Shown here: in pieces, positions 17,011-25,363 of the stretch
Position numbering within the stretch: the first letter of the stretch is position 1
How the letters are laid out: each line of letters opens with the position of its first letter
DNA from: Hoeflea sp. BAL378
Lineage (GTDB): Bacteria > Pseudomonadota > Alphaproteobacteria > Rhizobiales > Rhizobiaceae
Length of the DNA: 64,000 nt
Direction: 5' to 3'
Assembly: GCF_000759435.1 (NCBI RefSeq)
Contig: NZ_JRJG01000002.1
Span: forward strand, 1 to 64,000
Notes under the pieces: generated by a model
What the model was told of the DNA's origin: nothing
Database searches by the model: none
The model's input: only the letters and a program-made list of their open reading frames with translations
Position numbers and translations under genes: made by a program

Positions 17011-18051
17011 TCAGTTCGACGTCAGGATCTGGACGGCGCATTCCGGCTGCTTGTTGACCGCGAGCCGGTTGGTCTGCGACAGCATCTCCACGCCCTGGCC
17101 GTGCTTCAGCGGCTCGACCGAGATGTAGATCGTGTCCGCGTCCGGCGCCTGGTTGGTCAGGTCAATGTGGTAGACCGGCGCTTCGAAGGTGCGCATCATC
17201 GACTGGGTGCCGGTCGGATAGGCTGTGCCCGAATTGTCGGCGACATTCTTGGCCGTGGTGATAGCGCCCGAGGTCGAGCGCACCGGCAGGCCACCCTTGT
17301 ATTCGCGGAAGATGATGTCGCCGAACTCGAACGTCCGGCCCCAGTTGCCCGCGCGGCTTTCGCGGTTGAGCATCCGGTGCTCGCTGGAGTTCTGGGCATT
17401 GAGCCAGAACTTCTCGACCTTGGCATGGGTGATCAGCTTGTTGAAGAACAGCGAATCGACCACGGCCTCGACCCCGCTGGTCGTCTCGCCCTGCAGCTTG
17501 GTCATGATGTGGTCGACAACCGCTTCGCACTTGGCGCGCACATCGGTTTCCGCCGTGCCGAGCACGAAGTCCACCTCAGGCTTGGTGATGCCGAAGACAG
17601 TGTAGAGATTGTACAGCGTCGTTCCCTTGCCGTCCTTGATCAGGCCGTTGAGCGCGCCGAGCCTGATATACTCCAGCGTGATCGAATGATTCCGACGGAT
17701 GATGTCCAGCTTGCGGGCCGTCTCGCGGTCGACAGAGCGCTGGTCGACCTGGCCGTTGAACACCTGCAGCAGGCCGTCGACATCGCCGACCGAGATCTTT
17801 TCCAGATGAGGGAAATGCGGGATTTGCAGGATCACGCCGCCTTCTGCGACTTCGCCGCCCACACTGCCGGGCGATCCGGGCTGTTCGGCGGACAGGACGT
17901 GGATTTGGCCATTGCTGTAATCGACGCGCACATAGCGCGAGCCCAGCGTTTCGATGGGGAACAGCCCGAGCGAATTGATCAGGCCGAACTCGTTGGGCAG
18001 GCGGTTGACCTCCTGGGTCACATCCGCACTGGTGTAGGGAAAGTCGAACAT
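17011..18051 (-). CDS. Major capsid protein, lambda gpE family
   Basis: The 346-residue product starts MFDFPYTSADVTQEVNRLP. It carries gpE-family features: VDRETARKLDIIRRNHSITLE, an RESRAGNWGRTFEFGDIIF strand region, and a C-terminal YISVEPLKHGQGVEMLSQTN. Lambda gpE is 341 residues. It lies directly after the decoration protein gene, as D-E in lambda. The fold is expected to be HK97-like. The frame runs upstream to 18402 but that stretch is antisense to the decoration gene. Confidence 0.9.
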   Translation of the reverse strand: MFDFPYTSADVTQEVNRLPNEFGLINSLGLFPIETLGSRYVRVDYSNGQIHVLSAEQPGSPGSVGGEVAEGGVILQIPHFPHLEKISVGDVDGLLQVFNGQVDQRSVDRETARKLDIIRRNHSITLEYIRLGALNGLIKDGKGTTLYNLYTVFGITKPEVDFVLGTAETDVRAKCEAVVDHIMTKLQGETTSGVEAVVDSLFFNKLITHAKVEKFWLNAQNSSEHRMLNRESRAGNWGRTFEFGDIIFREYKGGLPVRSTSGAITTAKNVADNSGTAYPTGTQSMMRTFEAPVYHIDLTNQAPDADTIYISVEPLKHGQGVEMLSQTNRLAVNKQPECAVQILTSN

Positions 18052-18142
18052 GGAAAATCTCCTGGTGACGCGGGCCTCGCCTGCGCATGGTCGGATGGAT
18101 GGAAAAACCCGGCGCGGTTCCGACCGCGCCGAGTGGGGCGCG

Positions 18143-18841
18143 TCAGCGCTGGATGATTCCGAGCTTCTTGAGCATCTCGATGCCGATCGCCTTGTTGGCG
18201 GCGCTGATGCCGTCCGGCCAGGCAATTGCAGTGACCGACACGATGGCCGGACCGCGGTCGAGCGACAGGCCCTCGGCCGAAACGCCGTCGGCGGCCGTGG
18301 TGTCGCGCAGCGACAGGCCGGTGATGATGCCGGTGTCGTCGGCGGCGCCGGGCACCCAGGCAACGCGCTCGTTGGTGTCGGCGGCCTGGTCGATGGCGAC
18401 ATCGATCATGAAGGTATCACCCTCGGCAAAGTCCGTGCCGCCGCCGGCGATGGTGAACTTCACCTCCTTGGCGAAGGCCGTGCCGCCGGTTGCCGTGCCG
18501 ACGGCCTTGCCGTCCGGTCCCTCGACGCGGAACTTGGATGTGCCATCGGCCCCGCCGGTCGAGCAGGTCACGATGTAGCGGCCTTCCTTGACAGAAGAGG
18601 TGAAGGCAGGGTCAGCAAGGGTAAGCGTGCCGTTGCCGGTACCGCCGGCCGCCGCCGCGGCCGCAACTGCCACATTGGCAGCCGCGATCACGGTAGCGAG
18701 CGGCGTTCCCAACAAAACGATGCGAGCGGCGCCCGAACCCGCCTTGAGCGTGTAGGACTCGCGGCAGAACTGTGGATCATATTCCTGCTTGAGAAGCTGG
18801 CTCTCGCGCACCGGCGCGGTATGCGAATAATAGGGAAGCAT
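18143..18841 (-). CDS. Head decoration protein, gpD-like with inserted domain
   Basis: The 232-residue product has an N-terminal gpD-type start (PVRESQLLKQEYDP) and a C-terminal PDGISAANKAIGIEMLKKLGI typical of the HDPD family. Between them (about residues 65-150) lies an extra beta-rich segment with GNGTLTLADPAF, GRYIVTC and FAEGDTFMIDVA, a module also found in other phage structural proteins. Lambda gpD is only 110 residues. It would bind capsid three-fold axes and stabilise the expanded head; the insert probably projects outward. Confidence 0.85.
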   Translation of the reverse strand: MLPYYSHTAPVRESQLLKQEYDPQFCRESYTLKAGSGAARIVLLGTPLATVIAAANVAVAAAAAAGGTGNGTLTLADPAFTSSVKEGRYIVTCSTGGADGTSKFRVEGPDGKAVGTATGGTAFAKEVKFTIAGGGTDFAEGDTFMIDVAIDQAADTNERVAWVPGAADDTGIITGLSLRDTTAADGVSAEGLSLDRGPAIVSVTAIAWPDGISAANKAIGIEMLKKLGIIQR

Positions 18842-18906
18842 GAACGTCTCTCCTTCTGTCCCGCCTCATCAATGCAAGCGGGCGATGATGGGTGGGGGAC
18901 TTGGCG

Positions 18907-19272
18907 TCAGGCGCGGTTGCGCTCGACCCTCGCGGTGATGAGCTTGGACAGGCCGCTTTCGACGGGCTGCCCGCCGCCGGGGGTGGCGAGCCCGGCGCCA
19001 GCCGCGGCGCGGGACTTGTCATAGGCCGCGGGCGACGGCTCGGGTTCGGTGCTGGCCAAGGGCGCGGCGGCAAGGGCCGCCTTGACCTCGTCGACCGACA
19101 TTTCGGTGGAGGAATGCAGGTGCTGGGCCAGAGCTTCGCGGCCCTTGGCCTCGTCAAGCGCCATGATCGCTGCGTGGCGCTCGCGGTCCGCCTTCACGGC
19201 CTCGCGCGCCGCTGTGGCTGTGGCTGCGGTGATGTCGGCAGAGTTTGCATCCGCCTTGGTCTTGTCGGTCAT
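18907..19272 (-). CDS. Capsid scaffold, nested in the protease gene (Nu3-like)
   Basis: An in-frame ATG at 19272 is preceded by AAGGAG (19287-19282) at an ideal distance of nine bases. It would give a 121-residue protein, MTDKTKADAN to the shared C-terminus, that is Ala/Glu/Lys-rich and helical with no protease residues. This is the same layout as lambda C/Nu3, where the scaffold is translated from inside the protease gene. Inference from layout and the ribosome binding site. Confidence 0.65.
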   Translation of the reverse strand: MTDKTKADANSADITAATATAAREAVKADRERHAAIMALDEAKGREALAQHLHSSTEMSVDEVKAALAAAPLASTEPEPSPAAYDKSRAAAGAGLATPGGGQPVESGLSKLITARVERNRA

Positions 19273-19968
19273 GGTGGGGTTCTCCTTGTGGTGACCGGTG
19301 GGTGCCGGGGCGGATGCCGTCGGCGGCTTTCGGATCGCCTGTTTCAGGCTCCATCCATTGGCGCTGGCCACGGCGCGGAGCGTCTCCGGCGCATGGGCAT
19401 AAGCGCGATAGTCGAAGGCGGCGACAGCCGCGCCTTCGGTGTCGTTGGCGGCATCGGCAAAGCCCTGGGCGATCGCCTGTTCCGGCGTCATCCAGGTTTC
19501 GGCCTTCATGATCGCGCGGCATTCGTCAGCGGTCTTGCCGGACTTGGCGGCATAGACGCGGGAATAGGCAGTCGCCAGCGCCTCGAGCTGCTCGATCGTT
19601 TTCGTGTGATCCGCAGATGTTCCTGCCCCTTCGGTGAAGGGAAGCGCAGGGTCGTGTATCATCAGGATCGACCCGGCCGACATGGTCAGGGTTGCCCCGG
19701 CCATGGCGATCAGCGAAGCTGCAGAAGCTGCGATGCCGTCGACGATGACATTGGTCGTGCCGGTGCGGCGGGCCAGCAATGCATGGATTGCTGCCGCCTC
19801 GCTCGCGTATCCGCCACCCGAATTGATCACAACAGTAAGATCGGAGTCATCCTCGACGGATGCCAGAGCGATCAGGACCGCATCGTAGGTGAACCAACTG
19901 TCCAACCACCAGATTTCGCCGACAGCCCCGGAAAGCGTCAGCGTCTGACCGTCAAGAATGGCTGCCAT
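18907..19968 (-). CDS. Head maturation protease, ClpP/S49-like (gpC)
   Basis: The 353-residue product starts MAAILDGQTL. Residues 1-190 form a ClpP-like serine protease: VVINSGGGYASEAAAIHALL, the nucleophile Ser82 in GIAASAAS, and His105 in LMIHDPA. Residues 232-353 are the scaffold region, which also appears to be made separately. Known role: the protease is packed into the procapsid and cuts the scaffold and itself. The frame continues upstream to 20043, over the gpW-like gene, and that part is not used. Confidence 0.88.
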   Translation of the reverse strand: MAAILDGQTLTLSGAVGEIWWLDSWFTYDAVLIALASVEDDSDLTVVINSGGGYASEAAAIHALLARRTGTTNVIVDGIAASAASLIAMAGATLTMSAGSILMIHDPALPFTEGAGTSADHTKTIEQLEALATAYSRVYAAKSGKTADECRAIMKAETWMTPEQAIAQGFADAANDTEGAAVAAFDYRAYAHAPETLRAVASANGWSLKQAIRKPPTASAPAPTGHHKENPTMTDKTKADANSADITAATATAAREAVKADRERHAAIMALDEAKGREALAQHLHSSTEMSVDEVKAALAAAPLASTEPEPSPAAYDKSRAAAGAGLATPGGGQPVESGLSKLITARVERNRA

Positions 19969-19978
19969 GTCGATATCC

Positions 19979-20242
19979 TCAGAAGTGGAAGCTGGCAGCG
20001 CCGCGGCGCCGCTTGCCCGTTTTTGCGTCGCAGGCCGCAGCAAGGCGGCCCAGTTCGGCTTCGAGATCAGCCAGCGAAACGCTGGCGTAGCGCATCCGGC
20101 GCCGTGTCACGGGAGAGGCAATCTCGCCCTCCTCGACAGCTTCTCCGGCAAGGCGTTTCAGCTTCACCGCATAGAGCGCCTGGTACAGCGCGCACGGGTC
20201 GTCCATGTCGACGGTGGCGCCGTCGATCTTCACCGTCGCCAT
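19979..20242 (-). CDS. Head-tail joining protein, gpW-like
   Basis: The 87-residue product has the gpW shape: a first helix (DPCALYQALYAVKLKRLAG), a short hairpin (RRRMRYASVSLADLEAEL) leading into a second helix, and a basic C-terminus (KTGKRRRGAASF). Lambda gpW has 68 residues and is needed before tails can attach. It lies after the portal gene here, whereas in lambda it precedes it. Confidence 0.78.
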   Translation of the reverse strand: MATVKIDGATVDMDDPCALYQALYAVKLKRLAGEAVEEGEIASPVTRRRMRYASVSLADLEAELGRLAAACDAKTGKRRRGAASFHF

Positions 20243-20253
20243 GACAGGTCCCT

Positions 20254-21858
20254 TCAGGTGTTGCCTTGGACTTCGACCGGCTGCGCCGGAGCCGGCGCAT
20301 CGCGGTCATAGGGCGAGCGCATGCCGGCCTCGACATAGCGCTGGTGATCGGCGCTGCGTTCGTCGAACAGCTCGTCCGCGTCGATCCCCTTCAGTTCCGC
20401 CTCCCGCGGGATGCTCGACGTCCCGTTGGCTATCCGTTCGCTTGCGGCCTTCTCGGATTTCAGGTCGTCTGCCGTGGGCTTCTCCGGACCCTGCCATTGC
20501 GCCCAGTTGGCGGCGCTGCGGTTGGCGCGGTAATTCGCGAGCCCCCCGGGAAACGGAATCGCGCCTGTTTCGATCTTCTCGTCGAGCCACTGTTCGTAGA
20601 ATGTCTGGTACATCGGCGCGGCAACATGCTCGCGCCGGCGCATCACCACCGGCCAGATCGACGCATTCTCCATCCGCACCGACGAATATGTCGCGCTTGA
20701 ATGGTCCATCGTGTAGGCGCCATAGGTGACGCCGATCGCGCGCGCCATGTCGCGGTCGAGCGACTGGGTCAGCGGCAGGTAATTGTCGCCCGGCGCCTGC
20801 GCCTGACGAAACTGCAGGTCCTCGTCGGGCCCCAGAACCGGGATGCGCGCGCCGCCCGTCAGGCTGACGCCGCCCTCGGCCGCCCGGTCGAGCGTGCTGC
20901 CGAGATAGCCCAGCACATTGTCATAGATTGCCTTGCCCGATTCGCCACCGCTATCGGCCAGTTCCCGCAGCGATTCAATGGCTTCGGCCGCAGGCAGCTT
21001 CGAGGTCAGCACCGCTGCGAAGAACGTCTGCACGATCAGCGTCTGCAGCGTCGCCTCGCGCGCCACTTCGGTCTGGGCGTGCTGCTTGAGGATCGGCGTC
21101 AGTTGCGAGATGCCGCGCACGTCATCCGCGTCAAGCGGATCGAAGATGTGCATGACAACCGGTCGGCCGCTCGCATCAAAAGCCGGATAGCGCACCTTCG
21201 ACGGAAACCCGTTGCGCTTTTCCTCGAACAGATAGGCCTCGGCGCGGCTATTTTCGTCGTGATAGACGCCCTGGAACAACCGCTGCGCATCGTTGGTGTC
21301 CTGCACCAGCCGGGGCGGCGGCACCAGCAGCATCTTCGTACCTGTGCGGATGCCGTAGCGGGCGCGCTGACCGGCGTCGAAATGCGTGAGGATCCCGGTC
21401 GTCTCGCCGAATGCGATGTGCCACCGGAGCGAAATCGCCACCAGTTGCGGGATCGTGAACTTGCCGCGATGATCGCATTCACGCGGGTTCCAGGAGTCCC
21501 TCTTCCATTCGGCCTTGACCAGTTTGGACCATGCGACGGCTCGTTCCTTGCTCCATCCAAGCCGGTCATAGTCCGGGGTCGGCTTGAGGATCAGCTCGGA
21601 GCCCACAGTGTCGGCAATCACCTGGTCGACCGCGCCCTTGAGGCGGCCGGAGTTGTGAATGAAGTCGAGCGCCAGGGCCGCCGCGCGGCGCCAGGAGCGG
21701 CGGATCTCGTCGCGGCTTTCCGGTACAGGCGTCAGCCGGGCCGCAAGCACGCCCGACGGGCTGTCGCGCAGCATGCGCATCATCGGCCGGGCCACGGGGC
21801 CGGCGACGGCGTCGCGCGACTGCACTGAGCCTGCACGTGCAATCCTCGGAACCCGCAT
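20254..21858 (-). CDS. Portal protein, lambda gpB family
   Basis: Starting at MRVPRIARAG gives 534 residues, nearly the same as lambda gpB (533). Family features include RSWRRAAALALDFIHNSGRL, NPRECDHRGKFTI, a GTKMLLVPPPRLVQDTND stretch and the GDNYLPLTQSLDRDMARAIGVTYG region. It forms the dodecameric DNA channel of the head. The start overlaps the terminase stop by one base (TAATG) with AAGG just upstream; a start at 21876 is possible. Confidence 0.9.
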   Translation of the reverse strand: MRVPRIARAGSVQSRDAVAGPVARPMMRMLRDSPSGVLAARLTPVPESRDEIRRSWRRAAALALDFIHNSGRLKGAVDQVIADTVGSELILKPTPDYDRLGWSKERAVAWSKLVKAEWKRDSWNPRECDHRGKFTIPQLVAISLRWHIAFGETTGILTHFDAGQRARYGIRTGTKMLLVPPPRLVQDTNDAQRLFQGVYHDENSRAEAYLFEEKRNGFPSKVRYPAFDASGRPVVMHIFDPLDADDVRGISQLTPILKQHAQTEVAREATLQTLIVQTFFAAVLTSKLPAAEAIESLRELADSGGESGKAIYDNVLGYLGSTLDRAAEGGVSLTGGARIPVLGPDEDLQFRQAQAPGDNYLPLTQSLDRDMARAIGVTYGAYTMDHSSATYSSVRMENASIWPVVMRRREHVAAPMYQTFYEQWLDEKIETGAIPFPGGLANYRANRSAANWAQWQGPEKPTADDLKSEKAASERIANGTSSIPREAELKGIDADELFDERSADHQRYVEAGMRSPYDRDAPAPAQPVEVQGNT

Positions 21859-23867
21859 TACTTTCGCCTTTTCCATTTGGCCAGCACGTCGTCCGCCGGC
21901 GTTGTCTTCGAAGCCGCGCCCCGCGCAGGACCGGCGCTCGAGGCGTCCGGCTCGGCCCGTGAAGCGATCTGTTGCGACACCGGCGTGAACAGCGTCTGGG
22001 CTGCGGCTGGCGTCAGTTGCGCCCGCAGCGCCGCCCAGCCCGCGGGCGTCAGGCGCGAAAGGCCGAGATGCTCTGCCATGGCCATGGCGTAGATCCGCGC
22101 GTCGAGAAAGTGGTTGTCGCGCCGGATCTTCTTCCACTCCTCGACCAGGCGTCCGCGCACCATCTTCTGGTCGAAATATTCCGCCGTGATCTGGCGGAAG
22201 AATTCTTCGTTCCGCGCCTCGTTGAAGTGGCAGTAGCCTGCCGGGTCGGCCACTTCGCCCGAACGAAGCCCGAGCCGGTGCAGGTTTCCGTAGAACTCAC
22301 CCTTGAGCGACCATGTCCCGACCGGCCACAGCATGGTCGATCCGACACGCTTGCGCTTGCCGCCCTTGCGCACCGATGTCTTTTTCGGCAGCCCGATGGC
22401 GGCGACACCGCGGCCGTGCTTGCCTGCGATCGCGTAGGTGTCTGGCCGCTCCCGGCACCATTCCAGCACCTGTGTGGTCCGGTTGCCGTCGCCTGCGTCC
22501 ACCGCCATGGCGCCGGCCCTGCGCGTGTGCCCGTAGGCGTCCTGCCAATCGGTTTGGTAAAGCCGGTCAAGCTTCACCCACGCTCCGGCGTTCTTGTCGT
22601 CGGTTTCCCCTTCGAGAAACTCCGCATGCACCGACCAGCTTTGCCTGTCGGAGCCGAAGGCAGCAAACTCGACATAGATGCCGCTGTGCTGCACGTCGGC
22701 GCCGGCGACGAAGATCAGTCCGTCGGCCGGGATCACGCCGTCCGGATAATCCTCGCGGCGCTCCATCAGCCGCTGCCAGTCCGGCGCATTTCCCCGCAAC
22801 TGGTAGGGCAGCGCCAGCACCAGGTTGTGATAGTCTTTGGCCCCCGCCTCGCCGCGTTTCTCGGCCTTGAGCTTGTCCTCGGCGATATCCCCCAGGCTCA
22901 TCAACAGGCTCATGAAGGCGTCGACGTGAAAGCCGGGGTGCCTGTCGGGGCCGGTCTGGGTCGGCCGGTAAGCGCCCTCGCGGACAATCGAGACCCGTTC
23001 CGCTTCCGAAATCCAGTGCCCGCAGGACGGACAGACCATCACGCTCTTGTGCGGCTGCACCCGGTCGACATGGAAATGATCGTCGGACTGGACGAAGTGC
23101 TCCTTGCACTCGACGCATTCCACATACCAGAACCTCTGGTCGGACCGCTTGAACGACCGGTCAATGCGGCAATGGCCCGGATCGTCGCCGAGCGCATCGC
23201 CAGAATCGAGCTCGGGCGTCGACAGCTCGAAGATCTTGTAGCTCCGCTGCCTGCGGAACGCTGTGAAGCGGCCGAAGAACAGCGTCTCTGGATCCGCGCC
23301 ATTTGGCAGTTCGCCCCACTTCGAGACCTCGTCCTTGACCCCGAACCTGCAGGTTTTCATGGACAGGTCCATGACTGTGTTCGCATTGGCGAGCGAGATG
23401 TACCCGCCCGGAAACCGTTTCTCGTAGGTCGTCGAGTTGCGCCCCGACCGGCTGGTCACCGGCAGGATGATTTTCTTGTCCGTCTCGACCTGCCATGCGT
23501 CGATCAGCGGCTGCAGTTTCTGCCCGTTGATGTCCTGCAGCGCGTCGATCCCGGGCACCCCGTACAGGATGTTGTCCGGGCAGACCTCGGCGATGTAGAG
23601 GCACCACGAAAGTGCCAGGATCGACACGCCCGTCTGTTGCGCCTTGCGCACGGTGACCAGGTTGGCAGAGTGCTCCTGGCTGAGGCATTCGGCGATCTCG
23701 ACCAGATACGGCGCGTCCCTGGGCGACCAGAGTTCGCCTTTTCGTGGCCCATCGACCAGCACCACGTTCTCCGACAACCATTCGACGAAGGGCGTCGGCG
23801 GATGCGGCCGGATTGCTTCGGCCAGCCGCGACGCTACCAGCTTGAGCGCCCCAGGATGAACCGTCAC
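21858..23867 (-). CDS. Terminase large subunit, lambda gpA family
   Basis: The 669-residue product has the gpA ATPase core: the adenine/Walker A-like RKAQQTG at 74-80, the DEVSKWGELPNGADPETLF region around 175-195, and a CxxC...CxxC zinc-like pair (VECVECKEH, MVCPSCGHW). The C-terminal nuclease part holds conserved Asp residues (VAGADVQHSG, AVDAGDGNRT). It cuts and packages DNA with the small subunit; gpA-type enzymes usually act at cos sites. The GTG start overlaps the TerS stop (GTGA). Confidence 0.92.
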   Translation of the reverse strand: MTVHPGALKLVASRLAEAIRPHPPTPFVEWLSENVVLVDGPRKGELWSPRDAPYLVEIAECLSQEHSANLVTVRKAQQTGVSILALSWCLYIAEVCPDNILYGVPGIDALQDINGQKLQPLIDAWQVETDKKIILPVTSRSGRNSTTYEKRFPGGYISLANANTVMDLSMKTCRFGVKDEVSKWGELPNGADPETLFFGRFTAFRRQRSYKIFELSTPELDSGDALGDDPGHCRIDRSFKRSDQRFWYVECVECKEHFVQSDDHFHVDRVQPHKSVMVCPSCGHWISEAERVSIVREGAYRPTQTGPDRHPGFHVDAFMSLLMSLGDIAEDKLKAEKRGEAGAKDYHNLVLALPYQLRGNAPDWQRLMERREDYPDGVIPADGLIFVAGADVQHSGIYVEFAAFGSDRQSWSVHAEFLEGETDDKNAGAWVKLDRLYQTDWQDAYGHTRRAGAMAVDAGDGNRTTQVLEWCRERPDTYAIAGKHGRGVAAIGLPKKTSVRKGGKRKRVGSTMLWPVGTWSLKGEFYGNLHRLGLRSGEVADPAGYCHFNEARNEEFFRQITAEYFDQKMVRGRLVEEWKKIRRDNHFLDARIYAMAMAEHLGLSRLTPAGWAALRAQLTPAAAQTLFTPVSQQIASRAEPDASSAGPARGAASKTTPADDVLAKWKRRK

Positions 23868-24472
23868 TGCCCCGCCTCTTCGTCCTCGATCACGTCCTTC
23901 TCGGGCGCGGCAACGGCAATCTCGGCGTACCTTTTTGAGACCGCCAGATTGATCTGGTGAGCCACATCCCTCAGCGCGACCCGCAAGCCGTGAACGCCTT
24001 CCTTGGCAAACGGCCCCGCCAGGTCGTCGGCGTAATTTGGCAGCCTGGCGATAATCGCTTGGGTTTCGCGGCCCAGTATGTCCATCGCCTGCGCTTGCTG
24101 ATCCGCGCTGATCAGCCGTCCGCAGGCTTCGTCATGCTCGAGTTTCAGGCGGCTGTAGCGCAGCCATTCGTTGCGCCGGCGAGCCTCTTCGAAGCTGTCG
24201 GTTTCCGTCACGATGGACGGCGCTTCGTCACGCCTTGGCTTTTCCTCGGGCGGGACCGGCCTCGACGCCAGCACCTTGGCCGGGTTCTGGTACTTGTCGC
24301 GGTAGTGATCGATATGCCCTACCGACACCCGGGCGATCCGCCCTCGCCCGTCGCGCTCGACCGGGATCTCGTGCTTCTCGACCAGCTCGCGCACGGTCTT
24401 CGAAATTGCCTGCCGCGAAATCCCGTCACGCTCGGCAATCTCCGACAGCGTCATCATCACTGTCTCGACCAT
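23864..24472 (-). CDS. Terminase small subunit
   Basis: The product is 202 residues. Residues 5-65 form a winged helix-turn-helix (MTLSEIAERDGISRQAISKTVRELVEKH), followed by a basic linker and long helices. This resembles the Nu1/DUF1441 type that recognises the packaging site. Starts at 24457 and 24529 are also possible. It is followed by gpA with GTGA overlap. Direct repeats at 24522-24569 lie just upstream and could be its binding sites. Confidence 0.8.
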   Translation of the reverse strand: MVETVMMTLSEIAERDGISRQAISKTVRELVEKHEIPVERDGRGRIARVSVGHIDHYRDKYQNPAKVLASRPVPPEEKPRRDEAPSIVTETDSFEEARRRNEWLRYSRLKLEHDEACGRLISADQQAQAMDILGRETQAIIARLPNYADDLAGPFAKEGVHGLRVALRDVAHQINLAVSKRYAEIAVAAPEKDVIEDEEAGQ

Positions 24473-24521
24473 GACCACGCGCTCTTTCCTGATTCTATCC
24501 CTTGATCCCGGCAATCCGGCG

Positions 24522-24569
24522 ACTGACAACCTGACAACGCCCCATCAGCACCACTGACAACCTGACAAC
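24522..24569. repeat. Direct repeat upstream of the terminase genes, possible cosB-type sites
   Basis: ACTGACAACCTGACAAC occurs at 24522-24538 and 24553-24569, and each copy is itself two repeats of CTGACAAC. The repeats lie between the minor tail gene and the small-terminase gene, where lambda has cosN and the R sites of cosB. Link to packaging is inference. Confidence 0.5.
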
Positions 24570-24708
24570 CCAACCAAAACCTTTGCAAAACTGGCAGTTT
24601 TTCGGGGTCGTCCCGCCCCGCGGGGGTTGGATCGGGGATACGGTCCCTTTTTTTCCGGGGCGGTTGCCGCGGGGTTTGAGGCTTGTGTCGCACACTCATC
24701 GGGCGCGA

Positions 24709-25257
24709 TTAGCGCGCCGCGCGGTCGAGCAGGCGGCCCACTTCGTGGATCAGACGCTCTGCGATGTCGCGATCCATGATGGATTGCGCCAGCCTCTGGA
24801 ATTCTCCGTGCCGATCGGCACCCATGGCGTGAGCCGGGTTGGCTGCATAGAGTTCGCGGATCGGCGTGCGGCTCTTGCCCTCGCGGATCAGCACCGCGCG
24901 GCCGCCGGAATACTTCGATGCAGCGATGAACGCCCCCGCATAAGACCCGCGCCCCCGCACGCTCACGCCCTTCCGCGTCTGTCGCGGCCCGAGCTGCGCC
25001 AGCGATACCCAGCGAGATCGAAGCTTGATCTCCACATTCTGGGCTGTCAGCATCATCTGGGTGGCATCGCGGGTGAAGCGATAGGGCAGACCCGAATACT
25101 TGGCCGCCAGACGCGCCACCTGGGTGCGCGCCTTCTTGCCCACATGGTTGGTGGCCGAGCGAAACGCTTTCGCCTTGATGTCAGCCGGCAGCCGATGCAT
25201 CGCCGCGCCGAGCGCGCGAAAGTCGCTGGCATCGATCTTCACACCTGCCGTGCTCAC
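24709..25257 (-). CDS. Minor tail protein Z-like
   Basis: The 182-residue product starts at a GTG with GGAG eight bases upstream. It carries the features of lambda gpZ-type minor tail proteins: an N-terminal helical segment (DFRALGAAMHRLPADIKAKAFRSA), a GKKARTQVARLAAKYSGLP stretch and a C-terminal VLIREGKSRTPIRELYA. It lies upstream of the terminase genes, far from the tail module, and right after a terminator, so it may have its own promoter. In a Mu-type tail its role is unclear. Confidence 0.7.
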   Translation of the reverse strand: MSTAGVKIDASDFRALGAAMHRLPADIKAKAFRSATNHVGKKARTQVARLAAKYSGLPYRFTRDATQMMLTAQNVEIKLRSRWVSLAQLGPRQTRKGVSVRGRGSYAGAFIAASKYSGGRAVLIREGKSRTPIRELYAANPAHAMGADRHGEFQRLAQSIMDRDIAERLIHEVGRLLDRAAR

Positions 25258-25273
25258 GCCGCGATCTCCAATC

Positions 25274-25311
25274 AAAAAACCCGCCAGCCGGCGTGGAGGC
25301 CGGGGCGGGTT
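25274..25311 (-). terminator. Rho-independent terminator, minus strand
   Basis: On the minus strand ACCCGCC (25310-25304) pairs with GGCGGGT (25285-25279), with further GC pairing inside, and is followed by TTTTTT (25279-25274). It separates the replication block from the Z-like gene and the packaging genes. Confidence 0.8.
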
Positions 25312-25363
25312 GAACTTTTCCTTTTCAGGGTGAGAAGAGCTTTGTCAACTTTCCGTCGCATTG

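Noticed and set aside
24495-24695. Minus-strand frame with CQFCKGFG, like a zinc knuckle
   Set aside because: It runs through the direct repeats at 24522-24569, and its C-terminal residues come from them; no homologue known to me. The repeats fit a packaging site better.
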